From: SABY01 sp964593705
GTDB lineage: Bacteria; Bacteroidota; Bacteroidia; Bacteroidales; 4484-276
Assembly (NCBI GenBank): GCA_964593705.1
Contig: CAZQIV010000001.1
Location: 124,001-188,000, forward strand
Length of the DNA stretch: 64,000 nt
Direction: 5' to 3'
Shown here piece after piece: positions 10,141 to 19,536 of this stretch; the first letter of the stretch is position 1; the number at the start of each line of letters is the position of its first letter. The notes under the pieces are model-generated. The model made no database searches and had not been told where the DNA came from. It worked only from the letters and a program-made list of their open reading frames with translations. Made by a program: the position numbers and the translations under genes.

Positions 10141-10760
10141 TTAATAGATTCCGGCCTTGTCAGGCTTGCCGGCCAGGCAGGCTCGCCTCGCTGCGAAGCG
10201 GGTCTCAGTCCCCGAAAAAACGGGGCAGGCTACTGCACTCCTTACTAATGACAACTTTTTGTAAAATGTTGAGAAACTAACTATTAAACAGACCCCCGCC
10301 TTGCCGCTGGTGTATGCAATGGTGCAGGCGAGGTAGGTCTCAGTCGCAAGCTCCTTCGAGGTGACAACTTGGTTTGAGGAGGGTTGGGGAGGGGTCATTT
10401 CGAGAGTTCACCCAAAATTTTTGGGCATAATGAGGAGATGACATTGGGGAATAGATTTCTCCTGCCGCACGTGCGGCATTGAAATGACAAAGCGCGGGGA
10501 TTTATTTGGGGTGGTTGAAAGTGGGCGCGAAGCGCCCACTTTCAACCACCCCCCTCCTCCCAAAGCCTTGTCACCTCGAAGGAGCCCCGATAGCTATCGG
10601 GGCGATTGAGAGGTCTCTATGGCAACCTGTACTCAAACTTCTTGCACAAACATGTCATTAGTACTAAAAAACGCAGCGATGTAGCCTGCCCTGACCCTTC
10701 GGGGAAGTTTTGAAAGGAGACCTGCCTCGCCGGCAAGGCTGGAATCTTTTTACAGTGATA
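10141..10760. repeat. Composite REP-like inverted repeat filling the M28-dnaG gap
   Basis: The 994-bp gap between the M28 gene and dnaG holds no credible gene. It is a mosaic of dispersed repeats. A left segment around 10246-10395 reappears inverted around 10545-10655: the 'AATGACA...TTTG' end, the 'GAGGTGACAA' block and the GGAGG tract each have a complement in the right arm. The centre holds a 21-bp perfect hairpin. Blocks such as GAGTTCACCCAAAATTTTTG (from 10404), ATAGATTTCTCC and CACCTCGAA recur in a second copy at 18683-18985. Short GC-rich palindromic modules are embedded, e.g. CCCCGAAAAAACGGGG near 10211 and CCCCGATAGCTATCGGGG near 10586. I see nothing in 9926-10140 or 10760-10919. Confidence 0.75.
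10508..10552. repeat. Perfect 21-bp hairpin with GAA loop
   Basis: Arms 10508-10528 and 10532-10552 are perfectly complementary around a GAA loop. The apex is GGGCGC-GAA-GCGCCC. No T tract follows, so this is not a standard terminator. The equivalent hairpin in the second copy (18831-18877) keeps the GGGCGC apex but has a different, still self-complementary lower stem. Confidence 0.9.
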
Positions 10761-10919
10761 ACCATTATTTATATTCACAAAAATGGTAGTAGAACCAACT
10801 AAAGGGATATAGAGATTAAATCGAATCAAAAAGAATGAAGGAAACAAAGTAAGCAAAGCGGATGGACAACCTGCAATACAATGATGGGATTATTGGCCAT
10901 ACGAAACCCTAAAAAACCA

Positions 10920-12872
10920 TTACCTCAACACAATCCTTCCCAACTTTTCGGAAATCAATTCTATTTTTTGTTGAACTTTTCTCTGTTTTACCAACAGTAA
11001 AAATTGGTCGTCAGGGCTCTTGTTTTCCATAGCTTTCAGGCCACGGTCATATTGTCGTTCAAGGTAACGCAATTTCATCGAAAGCAATGCCCCCAAAATG
11101 GCTGTCTCCAATTTTTGATCTTCGCCCTTCACATTAATTTTCACTTTTTCCCAGTTACTCAGCCCATGTTTTTCCGAAAGTAAAGTCACTGCAAGGTTTG
11201 CAATTTCCTTGTCAGGATGGCTGATATAGAACTTTTCGCCGGGCACCGATTCGTTAGCCAATTGATGGGCGGTAATATCAAGTACTTTTTGGTATAGCGG
11301 AATACTGCATTTAATCTCATCGCGGATAAGGTCGTCAACAATGTATTGTGCAACCGTAAATTCCCATTTTTCAACCTTATTGTCCGTTTCCACCAAAAAC
11401 TCTAAAATATGTGAGGAGAATTTAAATAGCAGTCTAATCAGGTCTTTTTCCTGGTATTCGCTTGATAGAAAATCAACTTCTTTTTGAGGAGGTGTTGTAA
11501 TCCCTGGCAGTGGCATCGGAATAGGTTCCTGTTGGGCTTCCTTTTCAACATCCTTTACTCTCTTATCGTACTTCTGTCGCCTGATCTTGTTCAGCTCGCT
11601 CATCAACATATCTTCATCGATTTTGAGCAGGGCAGCACATTCTTTTATGTAGTAAGCCTGTAATATTCGATCGGGGATGATGGAAATGGTGGTAACGATT
11701 TCGCGGGTGAGCGTTGACATTTTCATGGGATCGCCCTGCGATTCTTCAAGTAAAAGCCCGGTTTTGAAGAAGATGAAATTTTTGGAATTGTTTTTAAGAA
11801 AGTCCTCCACTTCACTCGAACGATACGACCTCGCGAAAGAATCAGGATCCTGGCCATCCGGGAAGAGGACAATTTTCACATCCATGCCTTCTTCCAAAAT
11901 CATATCTATCCCCCGAAATGCTGCTTTAATGCCGGCAGCATCCCCATCGTACAAAATAGTTATGTTTTTGGTATAGCGCTTTATTAACCTGATTTGATCG
12001 GTGGTGAGCGCCGTTCCCGAAGATGCAACAACATTTTCGAACCCTGCCTGGAACATGGAGATCACATCGGTATAGCCTTCCACAAGAAAACAGGTATCCT
12101 TATTCTTTATGGAGTTTTTCGCCAAATGAATGCCGTAGAGTTCCTGGCTTTTATGATAAATGGGAGATTCAGGCGAATTGACGTATTTGGCTATTTTCTT
12201 ATCTGAGGACAGTGTGCGTCCGCCAAATGCAATAACCCTTCCCAAATGATTATAAATAGGAAAGATCACCCTGCCCCTGTATCCATCGTAAAGGCCGCGT
12301 GCGCTTTCTTTGGTAAGCCCGGTTTGTTTAAGGAAATCCAGGTTGTAGCCCATGCGCAGGGCATGATCGGTAAGTGCAGTGGATTGATCCATGGCATAAC
12401 CCAAACCGAACTTTTTAATAATGTCTTCCCTGAATCCTCTTTCTTTAAAATAGCTTAAACCAATAGCTTTGCCCTGTTCCGTGCTAAAGAGGTTGTGGCT
12501 AAAATACTTGGAGGCAAAATCTGTTACCACCAGCAGGCTCTCCTCCACTTTTTCCACCTCAACCTGTTCGGGAGTTTTTTCCTTTTCCTGAACTTCGATA
12601 TTGTATTTTTTCGCTAAGTATTTCAGTGCTTCAGGATAGGAGAGTTTTTCGTGTTCCATCAGGAAATTTACCGAATCGCCGCCTTTGCTACAACCAAAAC
12701 ATTTGTAGATGCCCAGCCTGGGAGTTACGGTAAATGAAGGCGTTTTTTCGTTGTGGAAAGGGCACAGCCCAAGGTAACGGGCGCCACGTTTTTTGAGGGT
12801 AACAAAATCGCCCACCACCTCCTCAATGCGGGTAGCATCTAAAATTTCCTGTATGGTATTCTTTTCTATCAA
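10920..12872 (-). CDS. dnaG: DNA primase DnaG
   Basis: A 650-residue protein of normal length that synthesises RNA primers for replication. The N-terminal CHC2 zinc-binding domain has C37, H40, C58 and C61 (CPFHNEKTPSF ... CFGC). The RNA polymerase core with TOPRIM domain carries E265 in the EGYTD motif, D309 and D311 in YDGDAAG, and a D342-P-D344 motif, matching the metal-binding acidic residues of the family. The C-terminal third is the divergent helicase-binding region. The start is a TTG codon: it gives the family's usual short lead before 'TIQEILDATRIEEVVGDFV', and no in-frame ATG lies just upstream. It is a single gene between two repeat-rich gaps. Confidence 0.96.
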   Translation of the reverse strand: MIEKNTIQEILDATRIEEVVGDFVTLKKRGARYLGLCPFHNEKTPSFTVTPRLGIYKCFGCSKGGDSVNFLMEHEKLSYPEALKYLAKKYNIEVQEKEKTPEQVEVEKVEESLLVVTDFASKYFSHNLFSTEQGKAIGLSYFKERGFREDIIKKFGLGYAMDQSTALTDHALRMGYNLDFLKQTGLTKESARGLYDGYRGRVIFPIYNHLGRVIAFGGRTLSSDKKIAKYVNSPESPIYHKSQELYGIHLAKNSIKNKDTCFLVEGYTDVISMFQAGFENVVASSGTALTTDQIRLIKRYTKNITILYDGDAAGIKAAFRGIDMILEEGMDVKIVLFPDGQDPDSFARSYRSSEVEDFLKNNSKNFIFFKTGLLLEESQGDPMKMSTLTREIVTTISIIPDRILQAYYIKECAALLKIDEDMLMSELNKIRRQKYDKRVKDVEKEAQQEPIPMPLPGITTPPQKEVDFLSSEYQEKDLIRLLFKFSSHILEFLVETDNKVEKWEFTVAQYIVDDLIRDEIKCSIPLYQKVLDITAHQLANESVPGEKFYISHPDKEIANLAVTLLSEKHGLSNWEKVKINVKGEDQKLETAILGALLSMKLRYLERQYDRGLKAMENKSPDDQFLLLVKQRKVQQKIELISEKLGRIVLR

Positions 12873-12891
12873 AATTGATGTAGGTCTTTTG

Positions 12892-12899
12892 CAAAAATA
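12892..12899 (-). promoter_or_regulatory. Candidate -7 element for dnaG (TATTTTTG)
   Basis: On the minus strand TATTTTTG matches the Bacteroidota TAnnTTTG element, about 20 nt before the TTG start. No good -33 TTTG is seen. Confidence 0.4.
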
Positions 12900-12960
12900 T
12901 TAAAATCATGGCAGGGAGATTTTGATTGTTGATTTTTTCCGGGTTTATTTGCTTGAAGGA

Positions 12961-13110
12961 AGTGACTTATGTGGTTCAATTATCCCGAGAGAATCAACAA
13001 CAAAGCCAACAGGTTTTAACCAAAGAAGCTCACATGAGTTCACATAATGAAACCTTCAATGGGCTTATGTGATTTATGTGGTTCAAATTGCCCAAGCGTA
13101 TCAACACAAA
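12961..13110. repeat. Imperfect direct repeat of about 43 bp upstream of the double-C1 peptidase
   Basis: The segment beginning GTGACTTATGTGGTTCAA (about 12962-13003) recurs as GTGATTTATGTGGTTCAA (about 13069-13110), each followed by a degenerate 'cc-AG-G--TCAACA' tail. It occupies most of the 338-bp gap between dnaG and the peptidase gene. Function unknown. Confidence 0.55.
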
Positions 13111-13156
13111 ATAACCCGAATCTTAAAAAAACATAAAACAACAAAGAGAAGTTTAT

Positions 13157-13164
13157 TACATTTG
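13157..13164 (+). promoter_or_regulatory. Candidate -7 element for the double-C1 peptidase (TACATTTG)
   Basis: TACATTTG matches TAnnTTTG and lies 46 nt upstream of the start codon. A clear -33 element is not visible. Confidence 0.45.
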
Positions 13165-13210
13165 TGGCTCAATGTAAAAATTTAATTTAATCACAAAACA
13201 ACTTTACAAA

Positions 13211-16200
13211 ATGAGAAAACTCTATTTGACTATTTTACTCGCAATGTTTGCTTTTGCCAGCTTTGCACAACTTCCAGAAACCTATGACCTGCGCGATGTA
13301 AACGGCGTAAACTATGTAACTTCCGTTAAAAGTCAGCAAGGTGGAACCTGCTGGACACATGGTGCCTACGCTGCCATGGAGGGCAATATGCTCATGACCG
13401 GTGCATGGGCTGCCGCCGGCGAAACCGGCGAACCTGCCCTGGCCGAATACCACCTCGACTGGTGGAATGGCTTTAACCAACACAACAACGACGACATCGA
13501 CCCACCCTCAGGCAGCGGCCTCGAAGTACATCAGGGTGGTGACTACCGTGTTACTTCTGCTTACCTTGCCCGTAACGAAGGTGCAGTAAGAGAAGAGGAT
13601 GGGCAGTCATACAGCTCACCTCCTGAGCGCTGGCTCGAAAGCTATCATTACTATTATCCCCGCCACATCGAGTGGTACAGTATGGATGAAAACCTCAATG
13701 GTATCGACCTCATTAAAGAAAAAATAATGGAATATGGTGTGCTGGGTACCTGCATGTGTTACGATGGCGCATTTATTTCTAATTACATCCATTATCAACC
13801 ACCCACAAATACTTTAGACCCCAATCATGCTGTGGCTATTATTGGCTGGGACGACAACAAAGATACACAGGCTCCACAACCCGGTGCATGGCTGGTGAAA
13901 AACTCATGGGGCGATGGCTGGGGCTATGGTGGCTATTTCTGGATTTCATATTATGATAAGCACTCATGCCGCAATCCTGAAATGGGAGCCATCTCATTCC
14001 AGGATGTTGAACCCTTGCAGTATCAGCATACTTATTATTACGATTATCATGGATGGCGCGATACCAAAACCGATCTTTCCGAAGCCTTCAATAGCTTTAC
14101 AGCAAATGGAGCCGAAATGCTTAAGGCTGTCAGTTTTTTCACAGCTGTACACAATGTGGATTATACAATTAAAATATACAACGACTTTACAGGTGGCGAA
14201 CTTCAAAACCTGTTGGGAACTCAAACCGGAACTATAGACTATTCAGGTTTTCACACTGTTGATCTCTCTTCATCGGTTAACCTGAGCGAAGGCGATGACT
14301 TTTACGTTTACCTCAGTTTATCTGATGGTGGCCATCCTTACGATCGCACTTCTGACGTTCCCGTTTTACTGGGAGGTGGTTCAAAAACCATTGTGGAATC
14401 TGCAGCAAATGCTGGCGAAAGCTATTACATGGAAAGCGGCAATTGGCTCGATTTTTATAATTATGTCGATCCTTCAGGATTTCAAAATACAGGAAATTTT
14501 TGTATTAAAGTTTTGACTGATGATGGCCAGGTTTCAGTTCCTTCATCTTACGACCTGCGCGATGTGAATGGTGTAAACTATGTTACCTCTGTTAAAAGCC
14601 AACAGGGTGGCACCTGCTGGACACATGGTTCACTGGCCTCGATGGAAGGCAATATGATGATGACCGGAAATTGGGACGCTGCCGGCGAAACCGGTGAACC
14701 GGCACTTGCTGAGTATCATTTAGATTGGTGGAATGGTTTCAACGATCATAATAATGATGATATGGATCCTCCCTCGGGAAGCGGACTCGAAGTTCACCAG
14801 GGTGGCGACTATCGCGTAACCACGGCTTACCTGTCGCGTGGAGAAGGCTCAACCCGCGAAGTAGATGGAAATAGCTATGCCTCAGCTCCTGACAGATTCC
14901 AGGATTCTTATCACAAATATTATCCGCACGATGTGGAATGGTACACCGTTGGTGAAGGCCTCGAAAATATTGATGAGGTGAAAATGAAGATTATGGAATA
15001 CGGTGTAATGGCTACATGTATGTGCTACAGCAGTTCGTATATCCAGGGAACTATCCATTACCAGCCACCCACAAGCAGTGAATTGCCCAACCACTCCATT
15101 GCCATTGTTGGCTGGGATGATGATAAAAATACCCAGGCTCCCGAGAATGGTGCATGGCTTTGCAAGAACAGTTGGGGCGCAAGTTGGGGCGAAAGCGGTT
15201 ACTTCTGGATTTCGTATTACGACAAATGGGCAGGGCAGGAACCACAAATGGGAGCCATCTCATTTATCGATGTTGACCTGATGGAATACACCAAAATTTA
15301 TTACCATGATTACCATGGCTGGAGAGATGAGGTGGATGCTACCGAAGCTTTTAATGCTTTTACCGCCGAATCAAACGATGTGATCTCAGCCGTAAATTTC
15401 TTTGCTGCTGCCGATGATGTTACTTATAATGTTACCATTTATGACGACTTTGTGGATGGAGAATTGCAGAATGTTCTGGCCGAAGCTACAGGATTTTACG
15501 AGCATCAGGGATTACATACAGTAGATTTAACCACGCCCGTTGAACTGGAAACAGGGGATGATTTCTATATTTATCTTAGTCTTTCAGATGGCGGCCAGCC
15601 TTACGATCGCACCTCCGATGTTCCCGTACTTCTCGGTGGTGGAACAAAAACCATCGTGGAATCTGCTGCCAACGAAGGCGAAAGTTACTATAAAACCGCT
15701 GGAGACTGGGTTGATTTTTACAATTATGACGATCCTTCGGGATTCGACCATACTGGCAACTTCTGCATTAAAGCCCTGGCACAAACGGCTTATGCAATGA
15801 ACATGGGCAACATCGAAATTCTTGATCCCTCAGGAAATAACAATGGAATGATAGATCCGGGTGAAACTGTGGATGTAATAGTGACCATCAAAAACTCGGG
15901 TTTATATGATATTACTGATGTGCTTGGAGAATACATTACCACCGATCCATATATCATCGTTAATTCAGCAGATCTTGATTTTGGTACCATTGTTCCGGGC
16001 GGCGAAGCTTCAGGAACTATTAATGTTACCGTTGATGCAGCAACTCCTGAAGGTTATTCTATTATGGGTTTGCTGGAAATAAACTGCAACTCCAATGGAA
16101 ACGATTTCATCTATAACTTCGATCTGAACCTTTCGGTAGGGATTCAAGTTGAGGGTTTTGAAAGCGGCGATCTAAGTCAGTTCGATTGGGAAACCTCCGG

Positions 16201-17695
16201 AAATGCAAACTGGGCGGTTACCAACACCGAAGCTTATGAAGGAACATACTCGGTAAAATCGGGATCTATCGGAGACCAACAAGAAAGTAACCTGGAAATT
16301 ACTGTGGATGTTACTGCTGATGGAGAAATTTCTTTCTACCGCAAGGTGTCTTCCGAAGCAACCTACGATTTCCTTGAATTTTATATCGATGGAACTTTAA
16401 TGGAAGAATGGTCCGGTGAAGTGGCCTGGTCAGAAGTTTCCTATTCGGTGGATCAGGGATCACGAACCTTTACATGGTCTTATGTGAAAGATTATTCGGT
16501 TGGCAGTGGCGATGATTGCGGATGGATCGACTACATTACTTTCCCACCAATGGGAGGACAAATGCCGCCGCTTGTGCAGCAAAGCATTGTTCTGCCGGCA
16601 GGCTGGAGTGGAATTTCGAGTTACTTGTTACCCTCCGATGCCAGCTTATCGCATATTTTCGGAAGCCTCGAAAATGAACTTATCATTCTTCAGGATATGG
16701 AGGGCGCTTACTGGCCTGAAGCAGGAATGAATACAATTGGCCTTTGGAATGCCCATGATGGTTACAAAATCAAGCTTTCGGAAGAGGCATCCTTTAATTT
16801 TACAGGCTATGACATGGTAAGCCACAATTTGTCTTTGGATGCCGGCTGGAACCTGATTCCTGTGATTTGTAATGGCGATGTGGTTTGTACGGATTTGTTC
16901 GGACCACTTGGCAATGATCTGAAAGTTGTGAAAGAAGTTGCCGGAACTGAAATTTACTGGCCCGGCGAAAATGTAATGACACTCGATCATCTTACCTCCG
17001 GGAAATCGTACATGGTAAAAATGGATGCACCCGGAAGTATTACTTTCCCGGAAACGGGAACAAAAAGTAACACTCTCAAACTCAAATCCGGGAGCAGGGA
17101 CTGCACAATGACAGGAAATTCACACATTATTTCCATACCTGCCGAAACCCTGGCTACCTGCAATCTTACCATTCAAAGTGGTGATATAATTAATGCATTG
17201 GATATTTATGGTAACTATTGTGGCAGCATCGAAATTACTGATCCCTTGATGGATTATGCACTGGTTGTTTTTGGGAACGACACCCTAACAACCCTAAAGG
17301 ACGGGTTTGAGAATGGTGAAGATATAATTCTCGAACTGATGCCAGGTGGATATCCGATTTGGCCAGATTGGGATAATAATTTTCCGAACACTTGGAACTA
17401 TGCTAACGAAGGCATTTCAAAACTTACCTACATGTTGGTATATACCGGTGTTGAAGAAAACTATGCCCAAAAAATTCAGGTTTCACCAAATCCGGCTACC
17501 GACAAAATCAGTATTTCCGGGATAAATAATTATCCTGTGAATGTTGAAATTCTGGATATCAAAGGCCAGGTAGTTTTAACTTTCGATAAATTATCATCGA
17601 ATGAAATCAACTTGTCAGGGCTTACCCAGGGGCTGTATTTCATCCACATTCAAAGTGATGATGCTGATGTTACCAGGAAACTTGTAATTAAATAA
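13211..17695 (+). CDS. Secreted double papain-like (C1) cysteine peptidase with T9SS sorting domain
   Basis: A 1494-residue protein with a signal peptide (1-19). Two near-identical units follow, each a C1 peptidase plus a lectin-like beta domain. Unit 1 (about 22-436) has C47 in QGGTCWTHG, H206 in PNHAVAIIGWDD and N231 in KNSWGDGWG. Unit 2 (about 444-858) has the equivalent C469, H628 and N653, so both look active. A CARDB-like domain (about 866-975) comes next, then a MAM-type beta-sandwich (about 980-1110). The GW-SxSSYI module and second block shared with two other secreted proteins follow, and the tail 'KIQVSPNPATDKISI...KLVIK' is a T9SS sorting domain. The family cleaves peptide bonds by a Cys-His-Asn mechanism. 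There is no obvious inhibitory propeptide: the mature domain begins right after the signal. Confidence 0.92.
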   Translation: MRKLYLTILLAMFAFASFAQLPETYDLRDVNGVNYVTSVKSQQGGTCWTHGAYAAMEGNMLMTGAWAAAGETGEPALAEYHLDWWNGFNQHNNDDIDPPSGSGLEVHQGGDYRVTSAYLARNEGAVREEDGQSYSSPPERWLESYHYYYPRHIEWYSMDENLNGIDLIKEKIMEYGVLGTCMCYDGAFISNYIHYQPPTNTLDPNHAVAIIGWDDNKDTQAPQPGAWLVKNSWGDGWGYGGYFWISYYDKHSCRNPEMGAISFQDVEPLQYQHTYYYDYHGWRDTKTDLSEAFNSFTANGAEMLKAVSFFTAVHNVDYTIKIYNDFTGGELQNLLGTQTGTIDYSGFHTVDLSSSVNLSEGDDFYVYLSLSDGGHPYDRTSDVPVLLGGGSKTIVESAANAGESYYMESGNWLDFYNYVDPSGFQNTGNFCIKVLTDDGQVSVPSSYDLRDVNGVNYVTSVKSQQGGTCWTHGSLASMEGNMMMTGNWDAAGETGEPALAEYHLDWWNGFNDHNNDDMDPPSGSGLEVHQGGDYRVTTAYLSRGEGSTREVDGNSYASAPDRFQDSYHKYYPHDVEWYTVGEGLENIDEVKMKIMEYGVMATCMCYSSSYIQGTIHYQPPTSSELPNHSIAIVGWDDDKNTQAPENGAWLCKNSWGASWGESGYFWISYYDKWAGQEPQMGAISFIDVDLMEYTKIYYHDYHGWRDEVDATEAFNAFTAESNDVISAVNFFAAADDVTYNVTIYDDFVDGELQNVLAEATGFYEHQGLHTVDLTTPVELETGDDFYIYLSLSDGGQPYDRTSDVPVLLGGGTKTIVESAANEGESYYKTAGDWVDFYNYDDPSGFDHTGNFCIKALAQTAYAMNMGNIEILDPSGNNNGMIDPGETVDVIVTIKNSGLYDITDVLGEYITTDPYIIVNSADLDFGTIVPGGEASGTINVTVDAATPEGYSIMGLLEINCNSNGNDFIYNFDLNLSVGIQVEGFESGDLSQFDWETSGNANWAVTNTEAYEGTYSVKSGSIGDQQESNLEITVDVTADGEISFYRKVSSEATYDFLEFYIDGTLMEEWSGEVAWSEVSYSVDQGSRTFTWSYVKDYSVGSGDDCGWIDYITFPPMGGQMPPLVQQSIVLPAGWSGISSYLLPSDASLSHIFGSLENELIILQDMEGAYWPEAGMNTIGLWNAHDGYKIKLSEEASFNFTGYDMVSHNLSLDAGWNLIPVICNGDVVCTDLFGPLGNDLKVVKEVAGTEIYWPGENVMTLDHLTSGKSYMVKMDAPGSITFPETGTKSNTLKLKSGSRDCTMTGNSHIISIPAETLATCNLTIQSGDIINALDIYGNYCGSIEITDPLMDYALVVFGNDTLTTLKDGFENGEDIILELMPGGYPIWPDWDNNFPNTWNYANEGISKLTYMLVYTGVEENYAQKIQVSPNPATDKISISGINNYPVNVEILDIKGQVVLTFDKLSSNEINLSGLTQGLYFIHIQSDDADVTRKLVIK

Positions 17696-17717
17696 ATTGT
17701 AGAATAAATATTTTGAA

Positions 17718-17753
17718 AACCTCCGGGATTACTTTTATTCCGGAGGTTTTTTT
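17718..17753 (+). terminator. Rho-independent terminator after the double-C1 peptidase
   Basis: AACCTCCGG and CCGGAGGTT arms are followed by a T tract, 23 nt after the stop codon. Confidence 0.85.
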
Positions 17754-17995
17754 ATTAATTACTTGAGAATTTTTGCTGAGGTTTTCTGATGTATGGCAAA
17801 CTATAATTGTAAATAATTGTTTAATTGTATTGGTTTTTCAGATTTGCAGTATTTTACACTTATCATTTGGTAAATGATCCTGAAATACAAAGTTTGTTGT
17901 AATTCTCCTCACCCCGGGGACAAAGCCATTTTTGAGCAATAACCATAAATATTGTCCGTCCATAAAGTCGGCCAATATCAATATGCTAAAAAAAA

Positions 17996-18060
17996 TTTCC
18001 CGCAGATTTCGCTGATAGGCACAGAATAAATCTGCGCCTATCAGCGAAATCTGCGGGAAA
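17996..18060. repeat. Dispersed hairpin 'TTTCCCGCAGATTTCGCTGAT', copy 1
   Basis: Perfect 25-bp arms at 17996-18020 and 18036-18060. The flanks 'TCCATAAAGTCGGCC' on the left and 'CATTAATAAAAGAC' on the right also flank the copy at 19537-19597, so the mobile or duplicated unit is larger than the hairpin. The rest of the 17754-18114 gap shows nothing further. Confidence 0.85.
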
Positions 18061-18114
18061 CATTAATAAAAGACTGGCTATAAATAATATTGTATCACTT
18101 AAAATTTTATCAAA

Positions 18115-18657
18115 ATGAAAATTGTAAAAAGAGTATTAATTGGCCTGGCCATAGTAATTGCCATCCCATTGGTTGTAGCGCTTTTGGTTAAACAAAAATA
18201 TGATGTTGAGCGGCAGATAACCATCGATAAACCTAACCAGGAAGTTTTTGACTACATCAAACATTTGAAAAACCAGGACTATTACAGCAAATGGGCAAAC
18301 ATGGATCCAAATATGAGAAAGATCTTTACTGGTGTGGATGCTACAGTAGGTTTTGTTTCGGCATGGGATAGCGATGATAAGGATGTTGGCAAAGGAGAAC
18401 AGGAAATTCTCAAAATCACCGAAGGCGAAAGAGTTGATTTTGAACTCCGCTTCCTCGAACCCTTCGAATCAACCGAAAAGGCTTACATGACAACTGAAAG
18501 CGTTTCGGGCAATGAAACATTGGTAAAATGGGGCTTTAATGGTAAAATGAAATACCCCATGAATTTGATGTTTCTGTTCATGGATTTCGATAAAATGCTT
18601 GGCGATGATTTACAAACCGGGCTTGATAATTTGAAGGTTATCCTCGAAAAATCATAA
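18115..18657 (+). CDS. Membrane-anchored SRPBCC/START-like ligand-binding protein
   Basis: 180 residues. A single hydrophobic helix (about 7-25) is followed by a domain with the SRPBCC helix-grip pattern: 'ERQITIDKPNQEVFDYIKHLKNQ' at its start, a central beta region and a C-terminal amphipathic helix 'MLGDDLQTGLDNLKVILEK'. This family (polyketide cyclase 2/DUF1857-type relatives) binds hydrophobic ligands in a pocket; the ligand here is unknown. Flanked on both sides by dispersed repeats and probably monocistronic. Confidence 0.75.
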   Translation: MKIVKRVLIGLAIVIAIPLVVALLVKQKYDVERQITIDKPNQEVFDYIKHLKNQDYYSKWANMDPNMRKIFTGVDATVGFVSAWDSDDKDVGKGEQEILKITEGERVDFELRFLEPFESTEKAYMTTESVSGNETLVKWGFNGKMKYPMNLMFLFMDFDKMLGDDLQTGLDNLKVILEKS

Positions 18658-18682
18658 TGAAATAAATGTAGCATTATTTCAA

Positions 18683-18985
18683 GAGTTCACCCAAAATTTT
18701 TGGGTATAATGAGGTAATGTTGAGTGAAGCAAAATCCCGCCCTTGCGGGAACTTTATAAAATAGATTTCTCCCGGCAAAACTTGCTCCGCTGCGTTTTTT
18801 GGTCGAAATGACCCCGTCAACGGGTTGAGTTGGGAGGAGGGGAATCGGGCGCTTTGCGCCCAATTCCCCTCCTCCCACAACCATACCGGGAGCTTTGTCA
18901 CCTCGAAAGAGCGAAGCAGCCTGCCCCGACCCTTCGGGGATTGAGAGGTCTGTTTAATAGTAAGTTTTTCAGCCCTTTACGCAAA
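18683..18985. repeat. Composite REP-like repeat, second copy, with 22-bp hairpin
   Basis: Fills the 383-bp gap before the VOC gene. It shares the blocks GAGTTCACCCAAAATTTTTG, ATAGATTTCTCC, CACCTCGAA, GAGAGGTCT and CAAACATGTCATT with the copy at 10141-10760. The central hairpin has arms 18831-18852 and 18856-18877 with one mismatch and a TTT loop. Its apex GGGCGC-TTT-GCGCCC is conserved, but the lower stem is unlike copy 1. A CCCCGACCCTTCGGGG module sits near 18923. Confidence 0.8.
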
Positions 18986-19040
18986 CATGTCATTGGTAGG
19001 ATAAAAAACTAATTAGTTTCAAATATTTAATCGTAAAATT

Positions 19041-19481
19041 ATGACAACAATAAACACGTATTTAACTTTCAATGGAAATTGCATGGAAGCCTTCGATTTT
19101 TATAAATCAGTTTTTGGAGGTGAGTTTTCATACATAAGCAAATTTAAAGACATGCCCGAAAATCCTGAATTTACATTGTCGGATAAGGATAAAGAAAAAA
19201 TTATGCATGTTTCATTTCCAATAAGCAAAGAAACCATCCTTATGGGAAGCGATACCGGCGGGGAATGGGCTCCAAAATACTTACAGGGAAATAATTTTTC
19301 AATCTCGATAGCGGCATCTTCAAAAGAAGAAGCTGATAGACTATTTGACGGTCTTTCAAAAAACGGGAAGGTTACAATGCCCATGAGTTTTACATTTTGG
19401 AATTCGTATTTTGGCAGTTTTACTGACCAGTTCGGCATAAACTGGATGGTAAGTTTCGATGAGCCCAACCGGGAAAAATAA
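19041..19481 (+). CDS. PhnB-like VOC superfamily protein
   Basis: 146 residues. The opening 'INTYLTFNGNCMEAFDFYKSVFGGEF' and the end 'NSYFGSFTDQFGINWMVSFD' are diagnostic of the PhnB/3-demethylubiquinone-methyltransferase-like branch of the VOC (glyoxalase/bleomycin resistance) superfamily. Length is normal. These proteins form paired beta-alpha-beta-beta-beta modules; many have no known substrate, and none can be assigned here. Single gene; a hairpin repeat lies 56 nt after its stop. Confidence 0.88.
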   Translation: MTTINTYLTFNGNCMEAFDFYKSVFGGEFSYISKFKDMPENPEFTLSDKDKEKIMHVSFPISKETILMGSDTGGEWAPKYLQGNNFSISIAASSKEEADRLFDGLSKNGKVTMPMSFTFWNSYFGSFTDQFGINWMVSFDEPNREK

Positions 19482-19536
19482 AGCCAGTAATTTGAGTCAG
19501 TCCATAAAGTCAGCCTTTTTAGAGGAGAGAAAAATA

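Noticed and set aside
10141..10398. Small cysteine-rich frame in the M28-dnaG gap (and 10617-10856)
   Set aside because: Made entirely of dispersed repeats and palindromes; not a plausible gene.
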